NCBI GenBank assembly: GCA_949825065.1
Contig: OX463842.1
Location: 34,030,480-34,094,479, forward strand
Length of the DNA: 64,000 bases
Origin: Odontocerum albicorne
Lineage: Eukaryota > Arthropoda > Insecta > Trichoptera > Odontoceridae
Direction of reading: 5' to 3'
Part shown: in pieces, positions 54,208-64,000 of the stretch
Layout: the number at the start of each line of letters is the position of its first letter
How positions within the stretch are numbered: the first letter of the stretch is position 1
Notes under the pieces: generated by a model
Seen by the model: the letters and a program-made list of their open reading frames with translations, nothing else
What the model was told of the DNA's origin: nothing
The model's database searches: none
Program-made: the position numbers and the translations under genes

Positions 54208-54376
54208 ATTTAGAGGTGCATAGTCGCGCGGTAACACACTGGACTTCCGTGCGAAAGGTCGTCGGTTCAAACCGTGCGCTGCGCTACTCTCCTCGAACAA
54301 CACAGCCACTTTTTCAGCCTAGTGTTCGATGGCATAAGGATACATATGACTTCGGTCATATCTATTCTTAAAAAAC
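54208..54376 (+). repeat. SINE-B, short form
   Basis: AGTCGCGCGGTAACACACTG, GTCGTCGGTTCAAACCGTGC, GGATACATATGACTTCGGTC, ATATCTATTCTTAAAAAACA; ends at the A-rich run. Confidence 0.85.
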
Positions 54377-54544
54377 AAACTTACAATTTATCAAACAAAT
54401 ATTATTTGGAGGGTTGCATATATTTTCATGTATTCGTAACGTCCAATTATAATTTACAAGTAAGTTTTCCTCATTCGACATTTTAAGGCTCATTTTTTCT
54501 GAGTTGGATCTTTTGCATATAAAAATGACAATTTTCTTCTTTCG

Positions 54545-54862
54545 TATGGTACCCTTCATCATATCCAAAACTGTTATTGAAGAGCGTGGCTGGGATAAAT
54601 TATTGCCTTCAACAGCTTTAGTAATCGAGCCGTTGATCTAATAACTACTGAAGTACGCACACAACTCGCGCTTCGATATTACACTTGTTGGCAACACTAT
54701 CGAACATGAAAAGGTAACAACAATCACATACGTACTCGCATTTGCATATGTATTGTTACCAGACTAGAATACATTTTTTGGGTACCATCGAGAAATGAAC
54801 ACGGAACCCACGAGTGAAAGTCAAGCGTCTTACCAATTAAGCCACGGAGGACGTCAACATGT
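54545..54862 (-). repeat. SINE-C, near full length
   Basis: Minus strand: GTCCTCCGTGGCTTAATTGG, GTGGGTTCCGTGTTCATTTC, GTTGCCAACAAGTGTAATAT, GATCAACGGCTCGATTACTA, TGATGAAGGGTACCATACGA. Confidence 0.82.
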
Positions 54863-54864
54863 GA

Positions 54865-57800
54865 TAATTTAGGCGATGTATACAAATATTATTGTTTTGA
54901 AAGTGCATATATAGAGAATTCAGTTGAAACAATATCTTTTTTGCCGGAGGGCGGGTCATTATTTATAGAGGGCCCTGCGTTTACCGGTTTGAGATTTAAG
55001 GTTAATGAAAAAATCTCACCGAGTATGAAAGGTATAAAGCTCACTCTGCTTTAGCCCGCAACCCTTGTGTGTGTGTATGGAGGGGTTAGGTCTAGAAATT
55101 ATAAAGAGAAAAATATGCAAACACGACATCAAAGGAGGGAAAAATAATTGAAGATGAAATTAAGGCTATTTTGAATAACAATGGAATAAATTTTGTTTTG
55201 AATGACGTGAGCATTTTTTTGACAGACACAGTCTGTACTTTTGTACAAATTTCGTATGTTGTTTTTTCAGTTATCTTATCGAGATCATGAAGAATGTTTG
55301 CTTTGGAGTTCAATGAAAAACAAATTTTAATAAAAACAGCATTACTGAAAAACACGAAAAAATGGAGCAAATTAATTATTAAATCGTTTTTAATAATTAC
55401 CATATACCTGAAAGTTTGCTTAAATTATGGAATTTCAGTTTCCTCACATTCTTTTAAGTTATCAAGTCTTCCAGTTTGATGCTCTCGTATTCTCTTATAA
55501 ATTATTACACCGTTTTCCACTAGTAGTCGGAAATTAAACTTTGCAAAACTATCGAAAACTAAAAATGTGTCATAGTAGTACAAAAAATTCTTCAACCAAA
55601 ATTGATTCAATGAAAATACAATGAAAAGCCTTACTCTATTATTTCAACATGGACGTTTTTAAATGTTTCTCCTTTAGGTTGGACGAATTTTCTATGTTGC
55701 AATAAGTCCACCGAATTGCATTGCATATAATGAATATAGCAAAGTATTAATATTCAGTACAATTATAAAATAATTGTTTTTCTGTGTAATGTTTAATATT
55801 GCATTTCTTCTGATTTCGTAAAGAAATAAACTTTTCAAACGAAAAATATGTACCAATTTGTTATTTGTGATTTATTATGAAATATTACAAATTAGTGAAA
55901 AGTAAACGAACAATATATGTGCAGCGTTAAAAATATAAAATAAATATTTAACATAATAAAAAAATATAGGTACAGCATTGAAAAAATGTCATCAAAATCT
56001 TTGTGCTTTTGAAGTAATAAAAGAAAATCACTTGTCGTTTAGAAGAATTGTTTTTTGAATGAGCGTCTTTATAAGCCAATAAAACTTTGTATCTAGGAAA
56101 CACATATTTAAATAACTTGATATATATATATCTTTTACAGTTTACAAATTTCATTCTTAAAGAAATCCATTTTAATTAAACAAATCCCCTCGATTATATG
56201 TAAATCACAAGCAAAAAGACATAAATGTCAAAGTGATAATTTAACTTAATGAACAAAAAACTTCACAAAGGTATTAGAATGTTAGATTGTTATTGTACTG
56301 TAAAATTAAGCTAAACAAAAAAAACTGTATTTTGTGCAGTTGACAAAGACAAAATAAGTCAAAATTATTCCCCTGAGAAGGCGTATAAAGTTATTAGAAA
56401 GTTTATCAGTGTTTCTGATTTATTCATAATTAATAACTGCAAAATTTACCTTTTATAAAAATATCACATTTTCATTCATAATTTTAATATCATATTTCTG
56501 ATCTGCTATACATGAGTTTTGTGGAACTCATAACAATTTATGACGTTAAAGTTTAAACGGTTTTGCTTGAAATGCGTCGACGTATTCTTGATTTCAATTA
56601 ACAAATAAGACAACATCTGTAGTGCTTTTACGTAATCAAATATCACGTAAAGAGAGTTTTTTCTTAATTTATAAAATACAGTAATTAACCGTCCCTTACC
56701 ATATTTAGGAAGAATGGTGTCTGAAGGTGAGATAAAAAATGGTATGTTAACAAAGACTAACGTGTAAAGCCGACCATTGATATTGACAATGTTGCCTTTG
56801 TATGATGTTTGGGTAAATTATTAAATTGTTTCGACTTTATTGAAGTTCGCTAAATAGCAAAAGTTTAATATTAAATTTTCAACGATTTACACATTTTAAT
56901 AGTTTATAATTGCACCATAACCTATCATCAGATTCCATAGGATGATATTTAGCACCATTTAAATGTCGACATAACACTTAACTCTGAAAGCATCATTATT
57001 CCTTTCAAACTTCCTTGTCATACGCGACGTCACTTTAAAAGTTTTCTAATAGACGTATATTTGCAAAAAGTACTCAACCCAATAAATGTTTTTTTAATCA
57101 TACCTCAATTCTGTATGTAAACAAATATCAAACAGGTTAAACTTAGGTCTAAATTACACCTAAAATAAATTATTCCCTATCAGACCCAAGCTAAGTTATT
57201 TTAGTAGATCGATTCAAAAATTTTCATTTAATCATAAAGTTTTTCAGATAATTTGTAAGTTTTTCGTTTAAAAATATTCAAAATCTCACGTTTAAAAACT
57301 GTTCTGCAGCATTCCTCTAAATAATGAACTAAATAGCTCATGCATAATTTATCTTCCAGGCAAAGATATTGAAAATCAAAATAAAATTTAAATACATGTT
57401 TTGAAGGTTGGATCATTTTTGCAACTACATATATAACATATCCATAATTTTTGATCTCAATCAAATCAAAATACTTCACATCACCGATAATTTCCCTTCA
57501 AGTTCTTTTTTAATTGAAGTGTAGAGCAGTTAAGAGTAAATGTTGGTTCTAAAAATGCGTAGAACTATAAATGGAGCCATAAAATTACAGTATGTGGCCA
57601 TTTAGGAGTACAATTGAGGTGAAAAGGGTACTTTTATAACCTTTATGTTATCATTTAACACATTATTGTTATAGAACTGATTTCCTCAATTCAAGGGTTT
57701 TCAATATTTTTTTTCTGACTTTTTAAATTTAATTTCCATATGTTTTAATGTGGTTATAAAGTAAATACAAAATTAAAATATTGAATAAAACGTAACGTTT

Positions 57801-58329
57801 GTTATTCTATTCATTAAATGAATCTATGCAACACGTATTTTTACGTTCATTATTCTAATACGGAGCTTCACATAGTTAAAGTTATTGATACAAAATTAAA
57901 GTTTTTATATCAAAATTTTCGTTTTATGAGTAATTTTTTTTCATAAAAAATGGTAGGTTTTGTAAATATTAAAAGATGATGTAAATATAATACGAAGAAC
58001 ATATGGTTCTTGACGTCGTGTATGGTACAATGCAATCTAACATAGCTTGCTCCGTGGCACTATAAATATTTTTGATATTCATTTTATTTAATTAGTACTC
58101 GTATTTACATTGAGTAACATTGCGACATTTAAGAATAATTTAAATTCATCAAAATATTATGTACTCGTATATAGCAAAAAAAACCACTTAGAACTGAAAT
58201 TTGTCTTGTTTAGTAAAATACGAGTATGTAACATATATTACTGCGAATAATTTTTCAATTATTAATTTATTAAATAAATATTATCAGATTTTAAAAATAA
58301 AAAATGATGTAGCAGCTCCTCATATATTA
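54865..58329. other. long A/T-rich stretch, no supported gene; SINE-A tail scrap at 55640-55745
   Basis: Open frames here are low-complexity. At 55676 AGGTTGGACGAATTTTCTAT, then GTTGCAATAAGTCCACCGAA, resembles the SINE-A 3' part. Nothing else is recognised. Confidence 0.4.
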
Positions 58330-58465
58330 TCTACTATACATACCGTCATGCAGTCTCCCTACCGGGGTAGGCAGAAAGGAGAGAGTGCCAGACTTTCCTA
58401 TCGTGATGTAAGTCTTTCGCCTCTTCTACATCCATTCACCTTCTCATATTCCTCAGACTTTTTGC
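58330..58465 (-). repeat. 3' tail fragment of a non-LTR retrotransposon (family of 34.9 kb)
   Basis: Minus strand: GAGAAGGTGAATGGATGTAG, AAGAGGCGAAAGACTTACAT, GATAGGAAAGTCTGGC, CTACCCCGGTAGGGAGACTG, CATGACGGTATGTA, in the order seen at 35285-35395. Confidence 0.75.
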
Positions 58466-58748
58466 ATTTCCTTCTTTCAAAATTTTGTGCCCTTTTGTTT
58501 TCTATTATCATTTAAAATTATTATTCCAACAGCGGTCCATACATTCTAGCTAAAATATTTAATTGCATTATTGTTTTCAAACCAATGCAATCATATTATC
58601 AATTTTTCTTTTGTAATTAATTATTTTTTATATTGATTGTAAAGGTTTGTATTGGAGTGGAAAAATATTATAACAAATATTTACCGGTTTTCAAGTCCCT
58701 GCTGTAGAGTAAACTCGTACGCTTCCAACAGGACAGATGGTAATTTCC

Positions 58749-59147
58749 CTAGTTGCGCAATAAATAAAATTCACACAAAAATTGTAAGATTTTCTCTAAA
58801 CGGAGAATAAATCTTTGCAAAATGCGCAGAAAAATATTCGTTTCGAATAATATGTTTACTGAAACGAGCACAGGGCTTATCCTCACTCGGATAAGTTCTT
58901 TCAGATGTGAATTCAGAGAAAACAAATGGCCACCGAAAACAATGACGATTCCCATTCCTGACGAATGAACATCGTGAGTTTTAGTGGGAGATTTGTAAAG
59001 CAGCGGTTCATTATCCAATCGGCTCAATCCATATGGAAGTTCCAGTTCAAGGAAGAACAAAATCATTGAAATGCAACAGATCAGGGCCGGCACCTTCGCA
59101 TGTGTAATGTGAGCAACGCACTCGGTAAATTTGAAATTCGGTGGCAA
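58749..59147 (-). other. unrecognised 132-codon open frame
   Basis: The longest balanced open frame on the right half of the window. It has a hydrophobic segment VPALICCISMILFFLELELP near its start and PLLYKSPTKTHDVHSSGMG after it. A second frame (59241-59047) is open over the same 5' part. No family is recognised and no splice sites could be assigned, so it may be an exon, a decayed element or chance. Confidence 0.22.
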
Positions 59148-59244
59148 TATTTATAATAAAAAAAAATCTTAAGTGCTCATAATACTTCTTGATTCCCAAC
59201 GTTAAGTCAGGCATCTTGTAAAATTGTGGTAGAATTTTCAAGAT

Positions 59245-59875
59245 ATTAAAATAAAAGATGCCTCTTTATTAATCATGATTTTTAAAAGTTCTTGAATATA
59301 GTTTTGTAACTATTCTCGCAATTATATGGTAGTACGTATTTAATTCTTATAGCGAATAAAAAAACGAATAACCCATACAATTATCTATCTTACATATCTA
59401 TACTGATATGAATGGAGGTAAATATTGCACTTAAAATATTAATATATTGTGTATTTATCAGTTTATTGAAAAACATCATGAATCTATAAAATAGTTCAAC
59501 CTTACTTACTGAAACTTTAAATGGTTACTATTGTTGCATTTTTGCTGTCTTAGATGAGTTTTAATATGTCTGTCAAATCAATATGTGAAGAAAAATAAGT
59601 GGCTCTAAAGTCGACTCTGAAGGGAATCATGTAATACGTACGGTGATTGCACGCGAAAAATCGTCTGGAAAATACGGATTTTTTTCGATAAAATTTGCAT
59701 TTGTTTGTGTTTAAACTAATTGGGGAGATACAACGCAACGTTTTTTCGGTGATATTCAATTAATGTTTCGTCTATACATCGAAATACGGGTATTTAGAGT
59801 AAAATCTATCATCGAAGAGAACCAATCAAATAAAACATACATTTCGAGAAAACAGATTATTATTCTATTATATAA
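59245..59875. other. no feature seen
   Basis: A/T-rich; nothing recognised. Confidence 0.4.
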
Positions 59876-60030
59876 GTTATAACCTAGTGGGATTATTGCC
59901 ATGTGACAATTTTTTCAACCAACTAGGAATGTATTTTAGGTATGTCAGTGAAAACCATTGAATCTCTTCATTCGTACCGTCTAGAATGAAACCCAAAATC
60001 CTCGTGAAGAAGACAAATTCGTTCTAGGAA
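59876..60030 (-). repeat. SINE-A copy, diverged head
   Basis: Minus strand: GAAGAGATTCAATGGTTTTC, CCTAGTTGGTTGAAAAAATT, GTCACATGGCAATAATCCCA, CTAGGTTATAAC. Confidence 0.75.
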
Positions 60031-60509
60031 AAAGGAATTTATTTTGATGGACATTAATAATTTTTTTGTAATATAAGTATTTTTTACATTATTTTTAGTA
60101 TAGTAGCTTACTTAAAATAATTGTAGCGTCACAAATACTAGTATTGTTTCTATAAAATAGGTTATTTTATTCATCGCAGTGAATCTTTAGAAATTAAATG
60201 ATGAATTTTTAAATGAATGACAATGGATTGAATAAATTAAAAATGAATATTCAGACAGTGTATATGACTGAATGAATCACATCAATAATTTTATGATGAC
60301 TTCCGATCTCAAATCCGATTCCAAAATTAATCAAGGGATGGAGAAAACAAAAAAGAGATTAATCTAAAATAATTTAAGAACATAATCGTATTTCTTATTT
60401 ACTTTTTATGATTTTTTTTTATGAAAATTAGAAAAATACCTAATTATTTAGATGGTATTGTATTATATAATGCCCGACGAGGGTCTCATTATAAATGTCT
60501 AAGATGTAA
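60031..60509. other. no feature seen
   Basis: A/T-rich; nothing recognised. Confidence 0.4.
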
Positions 60510-60690
60510 CAAACAACCTCAGTGGCCTTGCGGTAGATAACTTACGAAATGGTCGAAGTTTGTTTTTATTCACATTAAGGTGACATTTTCTTCACAAAAC
60601 AAAAATATTTGTGAAGAAACTGTCATTTGACAATAAGCCCGCTATGTATAACAGTCAACAAAATAAAGTGTAATAACTAAGAGAAAAAAT
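60510..60690 (+). repeat. SINE-A copy, degenerate
   Basis: ACCTCAGTGGCCTTGCGGTA in the box A position, TGTCATTTGACAATAAGCCC and CGCTATGTATAACAG in the 3' part. A CTTCACAAA / TTTGTGAAG hairpin (60590-60622) lies in the middle. Confidence 0.6.
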
Positions 60691-61111
60691 ATATTAGAAT
60701 TGATTTAGCTGGTAACTGGGTTAGGAATCCGGTCGCGTCGCGCGGAAGAAGTGTACACTTGACACGAGTTAAACGTGATCAAGCACATTTCCCCACCCTA
60801 ATGCTACGAGTAACGCAGGCGCTATCGGTAACCACAAAGGCCTAACTATGTGACTGTAGCACTGTAGCACAATCACATGCAGGACTGTGTGAAGCGAACT
60901 TGACGTTTTTGGATTAATATTAATGTACGATTAACACTACTTGGGATATTTTCTTGATATTTCTTTATATTTATCTCATGTATTAAGGGTACTCGTAATT
61001 CTATGTACATAGTTGATGAATTCAAACTATTCTCTATATCTGAAAGGAAAAAATATAAATTTCTTAATGAACGTGGACTGTCCATCCGATCAGGCGATGG
61101 GCTAATTCCTT
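60691..61111. other. no gene; G+C-richer patch at 60720-60850
   Basis: GGTCGCGTCGCGCGGAAGAA and CGCAGGCGCTATCGG stand out from A/T-rich surroundings; nothing is recognised. Confidence 0.3.
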
Positions 61112-61310
61112 TTGTTCCGTGGCCTGGTTGGTAAGACGCCTATCTTTCAGCTTTGGGATTGCGGGCCCGATTCCCGTTTGTAACCAGATAAAAAAAAGAT
61201 TATAGTTAGTTTTTCATTTGAGGTTTGTTTAACACCTTTCTGGTTGGGTCGAAGTGATCGCTACATGGCATTAAACCTGGCAGGTTAAATTGAATACGAA
61301 GAAAGTTAAA
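61112..61310 (+). repeat. SINE-A copy
   Basis: TTCCGTGGCCTGGTTGGTAA, TGCGGGCCCGATTCCCGTTT, CACCTTTCTGGTTGGGTCGA, CATGGCATTAAACCTGGCAG. Confidence 0.88.
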
Positions 61311-61414
61311 TAAAAAACACATAATTTAAAAAATCATCTATTGTGGTTTATTTGGATCGACTTTGGACGATCCTCATGTGTAATTAAATGTGCTCCACCC
61401 TTACCTACATTTAA

Positions 61415-61625
61415 TAAACGACTTCCGTAACCTAGTTAGAAAGAATTTTATCTTTCAACTCAGGGATTGCGTGTTTGATTTAAAACGAACTGAATTTATT
61501 TGACCAAATGTTCGAGTCTGTTATAATTTAGGTTGATTTAACATATTTCTAGTCGGTTGAAAGATATTGCCACATGGCAATGAGCTCATCAAGTTGCACT
61601 ACATACAAGAAAAGTTTAATAAAAT
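61415..61625 (+). repeat. SINE-A copy
   Basis: ACGACTTCCGTAACCTAGTT, GATTGCGTGTTTGATTTAAA, TTTCTAGTCGGTTGAAAGAT, TTGCCACATGGCAATGAGCT. It follows the previous copy by about 100 bp in the same orientation. Confidence 0.82.
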
Positions 61626-62699
61626 TGAATAAAACACCAAAAACATAATTTATTTAAAAATATTTCATGTAACTCACTCCTATACAATAATAATTATCCA
61701 TTCCTTATGCAGCGTCTTGAGTACATTATACTCGTATATTATAGATGACATATAATTTAACCTATACCTGGAAAGTTTTCAAGACAGAAAACATTTGAAA
61801 AAATCAAAGATTCGAAGTAATAAAAAAACCAAATTGAAATCGAGATGCAAATAAAAAATCAATAATAAATTGTCGGAAACAACCAAGTCTCTGCCAAACA
61901 ATAAATATCACAATCGTCAAAGATCTCATTTTTCAGAATGTCGTGTAGCTTGATCCGTAGTTCTCACACATCTTGACAGTAGATCAAAATTTCAAATATA
62001 TGTTAGGGAAATGCATTTTGGAAAAATTATTACATCGTCATATAAATAAAGATATGCTGAAAATATAAGGCAAACGGATGAGTTGACGACAGAGTGATAC
62101 ACTTCACCTCACCCAGGGATTCAAAAACAATTTAAGTATTATATACGAGTATATATGGCATATAAGTAAATGAAGAGATAAACTCTATTCTTTAGTTATA
62201 CAATGTATAAAAACATTGGAAATATTAACCTAAAAGCATGTAATTTTTGTCGTCTCTCATATTGCATGATCCCAGCTCATTGACTAAATTTAAATTCCAG
62301 TAGAATAACATATCAACAAATATCCCGAAAAAATAACACTACAAGCACAAATATACAATAAAATACAAAACAATAACGAATTTAAGTACATATATGAGAA
62401 ATAAGTCCACACAAAAAAATACAGTAGTTATAGTATGTCATGAAAGTTTATTCACACCCGATTCACTCGAAATTAAAACCATTGGCGAGTTTTTATCCCT
62501 TCGTAAGAATATATTGCAGTTTCTTATTTATAAAAAATTAAAGCCACCTTGTCCTTGAAAATCCCAATTGAAGCTCATTGAAAGGAGTCAAGTGCTCGTT
62601 GACCCAAATGGGGAAACTGGCTCCAGGCAAATCGACTTCAGTAGTGGTCAGGCCTTTGAGTCCTGATGTTACAAGGCCTCGTGCGAAAAAATGCGACCA
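61626..62699. other. no supported gene
   Basis: A/T-rich, with a balanced stretch at 62580-62690 that I do not recognise. Confidence 0.35.
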
Positions 62700-62785
62700 T
62701 TTTTCATTTAGGCTTCATAGGAATCAAGCCCTGAACTTCCGGTCTGTAAACAAGTATCTAGGTCACGGAGATCGACACAGTTCAT
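62700..62785 (-). repeat. SINE-A head fragment
   Basis: Minus strand: GATCTCCGTGACCTAGATAC, TTGTTTACAGACCGGAAGTT, CAGGGCTTGATTCCTATGAA. Confidence 0.7.
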
Positions 62786-62789
62786 TGTG

Positions 62790-63425
62790 AAACAAAAATA
62801 TAGAAATATTTATGGGACAAATGCTGCTTAGTTTAAAAAAACGTATCATTGAAAGAAATCCGCCATATGTTTTTAAGAATCAATTGTTGATAAATAAACA
62901 TTCTTATAAAATTTATTTTTATTTTTTAACTTTACATGTGTAAGCTGTAGGCACAATCTGTAAGCACTACAGTTTTTCAGCAGTATGTTTGATAAATTTC
63001 ATAATAATTATATTTTCTATAATTTATCAATACTTTTCAGCACGGACACTATTTTAATTTTCATTATAAATGTATTCCGAGTGAACCCACAAACAGCCCG
63101 CTCCCCTACTATCTCACTGCTGAGTGTTAACCACTCATTAATATCTCGTTGAGGTTACATTTAAAAAAAAATGCTGATTTAAAATATCCTTTCATCTCAT
63201 ATAACACGAGATAAATTGTTGAATATTTGATGTATTGCGGTAATGGTGTGGATTTTCATTTGATTCAATTTCTGTTTTTGCTAGTATAATTGAATAGTGA
63301 AATACTCTCTGTATAGCTAAAATAATTATAATATTATTGTTCTACTTCTCTGGCTAGAATGTTATTTTAATTTTTTTTATACATGACAAGAAATTATAAA
63401 AATACATCACTTGTAAAAAAAACAA
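62790..63425. other. no feature seen
   Basis: A/T-rich; nothing recognised. Confidence 0.4.
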
Positions 63426-63429
63426 CATA

Positions 63430-64000
63430 GTGACAAGTGTTAATGATGCATCTATCGAGATTAAACGTCGAATATTCATGGCAAATAGATGCTTCTTTGG
63501 TCTGAGAAAACACCTTATATCTCGGTTGTTGTCCAGAAGGACAAAACTTACCATTTACAAGACACTGCTATGACCTGTCCTCACATATGGGTCTGAATGC
63601 TGGGTATTGAGTAAGAAGAACGAATCTTCCCTTCTAATATTTGAAAGAAAAATACTCAGAAAAATATTCGGACCCATACAGGAAAATGGATCTTGGAGAG
63701 TGAGATATAGTGAGGAGTTATACAGCATATACAAAGAGCCCAACATCATATAATACATCAAAATTGGAAGGCTACGTTGGGCGGGGCATGTAGCAAGAGT
63801 GGGAGAAGAGGAAATGCCTAACAAAGTACTCTTCTCCAAGCCCCAAGGAAGACGTAGCGTGGGTAGACCGAGGCTTAGGTGGATGGATGGGGTGCAGAAT
63901 GATGCAAACGTGATTGGCATCAGGGGCTGGAGGAGTGCATCCCAGGATAGGGGGGAATGGCAGCGACTGCTGGAGGAGGCCGGGGCCCACAATGGGCTGT
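63430..64000 (+). pseudogene. non-LTR retrotransposon ORF2 C-terminal region, cut by the window end
   Basis: The plus strand reads IEIKRRIFMANRCFFGLRKH, TIYKTLL, TYGSECWVLSKKNESSLLIF, ERKILRKIFGPIQENGSWRV, IKIGRLRWAGHVARVGEEEM, GRPRLRWMDGVQNDANVIGI and RSASQDRGEWQRLLEEAGAH. These are the post-RT blocks ending with the DRxxWxxxLxEAxAHNGL terminus, in a single frame with two stops (near 63572 and 63752). It is less decayed than the tails elsewhere and distinct from them in sequence. The shadow frames on the minus strand are not real. Confidence 0.88.

Noticed and set aside
63555..63992. 145-codon minus-strand open frame, Pro/Ser-rich
   Set aside because: The plus strand encodes a recognisable RT C-terminal region over the same bases.

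Overview
The window is AT-rich eukaryotic DNA (roughly one third G+C by eye) and reads as large introns and flanking sequence of an insect genome. The strongest host signal is two coding exons on the minus strand. They encode the start of a Cys-loop GABA-gated chloride channel subunit of the alpha-like GRD type, an arthropod family. Exon 1 (34693-34837) carries a signal peptide and the first mature residues. Exon 2 (25022-25089) is 68 bp, the size of the corresponding exon in animal GABA-A receptor genes. Splice sites and phases agree, so intron 1 is 9,603 bp. The rest of the gene would lie at lower coordinates, in or beyond the more than 25 kb of sequence down to position 1; I could not find the next exon by eye. 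No complete host gene is visible.

Almost everything else is transposable elements and their debris. There are three tRNA-derived SINE families. SINE-A has about 23 copies or fragments, roughly 190-200 bp, with box A and box B intact in the better copies. SINE-B has four copies in a short and a long two-module form. SINE-C has seven copies, about 330 bp, with a head like SINE-A but a different body. Non-LTR retrotransposons include a Jockey-type element on the minus strand (26805-29188) with zinc-knuckle ORF1 and an endonuclease, whose reverse-transcriptase core has been deleted. There is also a decayed CR1/L2-like RT (16553-18660, minus) and many 3' tails of RTE-like and related elements (near 150, 4.6-5.1 kb, 5.9-6.7 kb, 12.0-13.4 kb, 14.6-15.1 kb, 23.8-24.2 kb, 34.9-35.4 kb, 58.4 kb and 63.4-64 kb).

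DNA transposons include three broken mariner-like elements (2978-4266 minus; 30885-32067 plus, split by a SINE with a target-site duplication; 39198-39748, internally deleted). There is a hAT-like element with a perfect 8-bp target-site duplication (5813-7369) that holds an RTE fragment and a SINE, and a small MITE near 50.0 kb. A 655-bp fold-back structure (52741-53438) has 319-nt arms, a 17-nt spacer and 17-bp flanking direct repeats. Its arms carry a motif resembling a hammerhead core, as in inverted pseudo-LTR pairs of Penelope-like elements.

Tandem repeats are common: a 60-bp array (38181-38548), a 67-bp array (33361-33664), a 71-72-bp array (23290-23720), a 12-bp minisatellite open on both strands (14272-14450), TA microsatellites at 20895 and 41903, and several duplications. 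A 200-base N run (21168-21367) marks an assembly gap inside the first TA tract. One global oddity is the octamer TACTCGTA/TACGAGTA, which I count 22 times where base composition predicts two or three.
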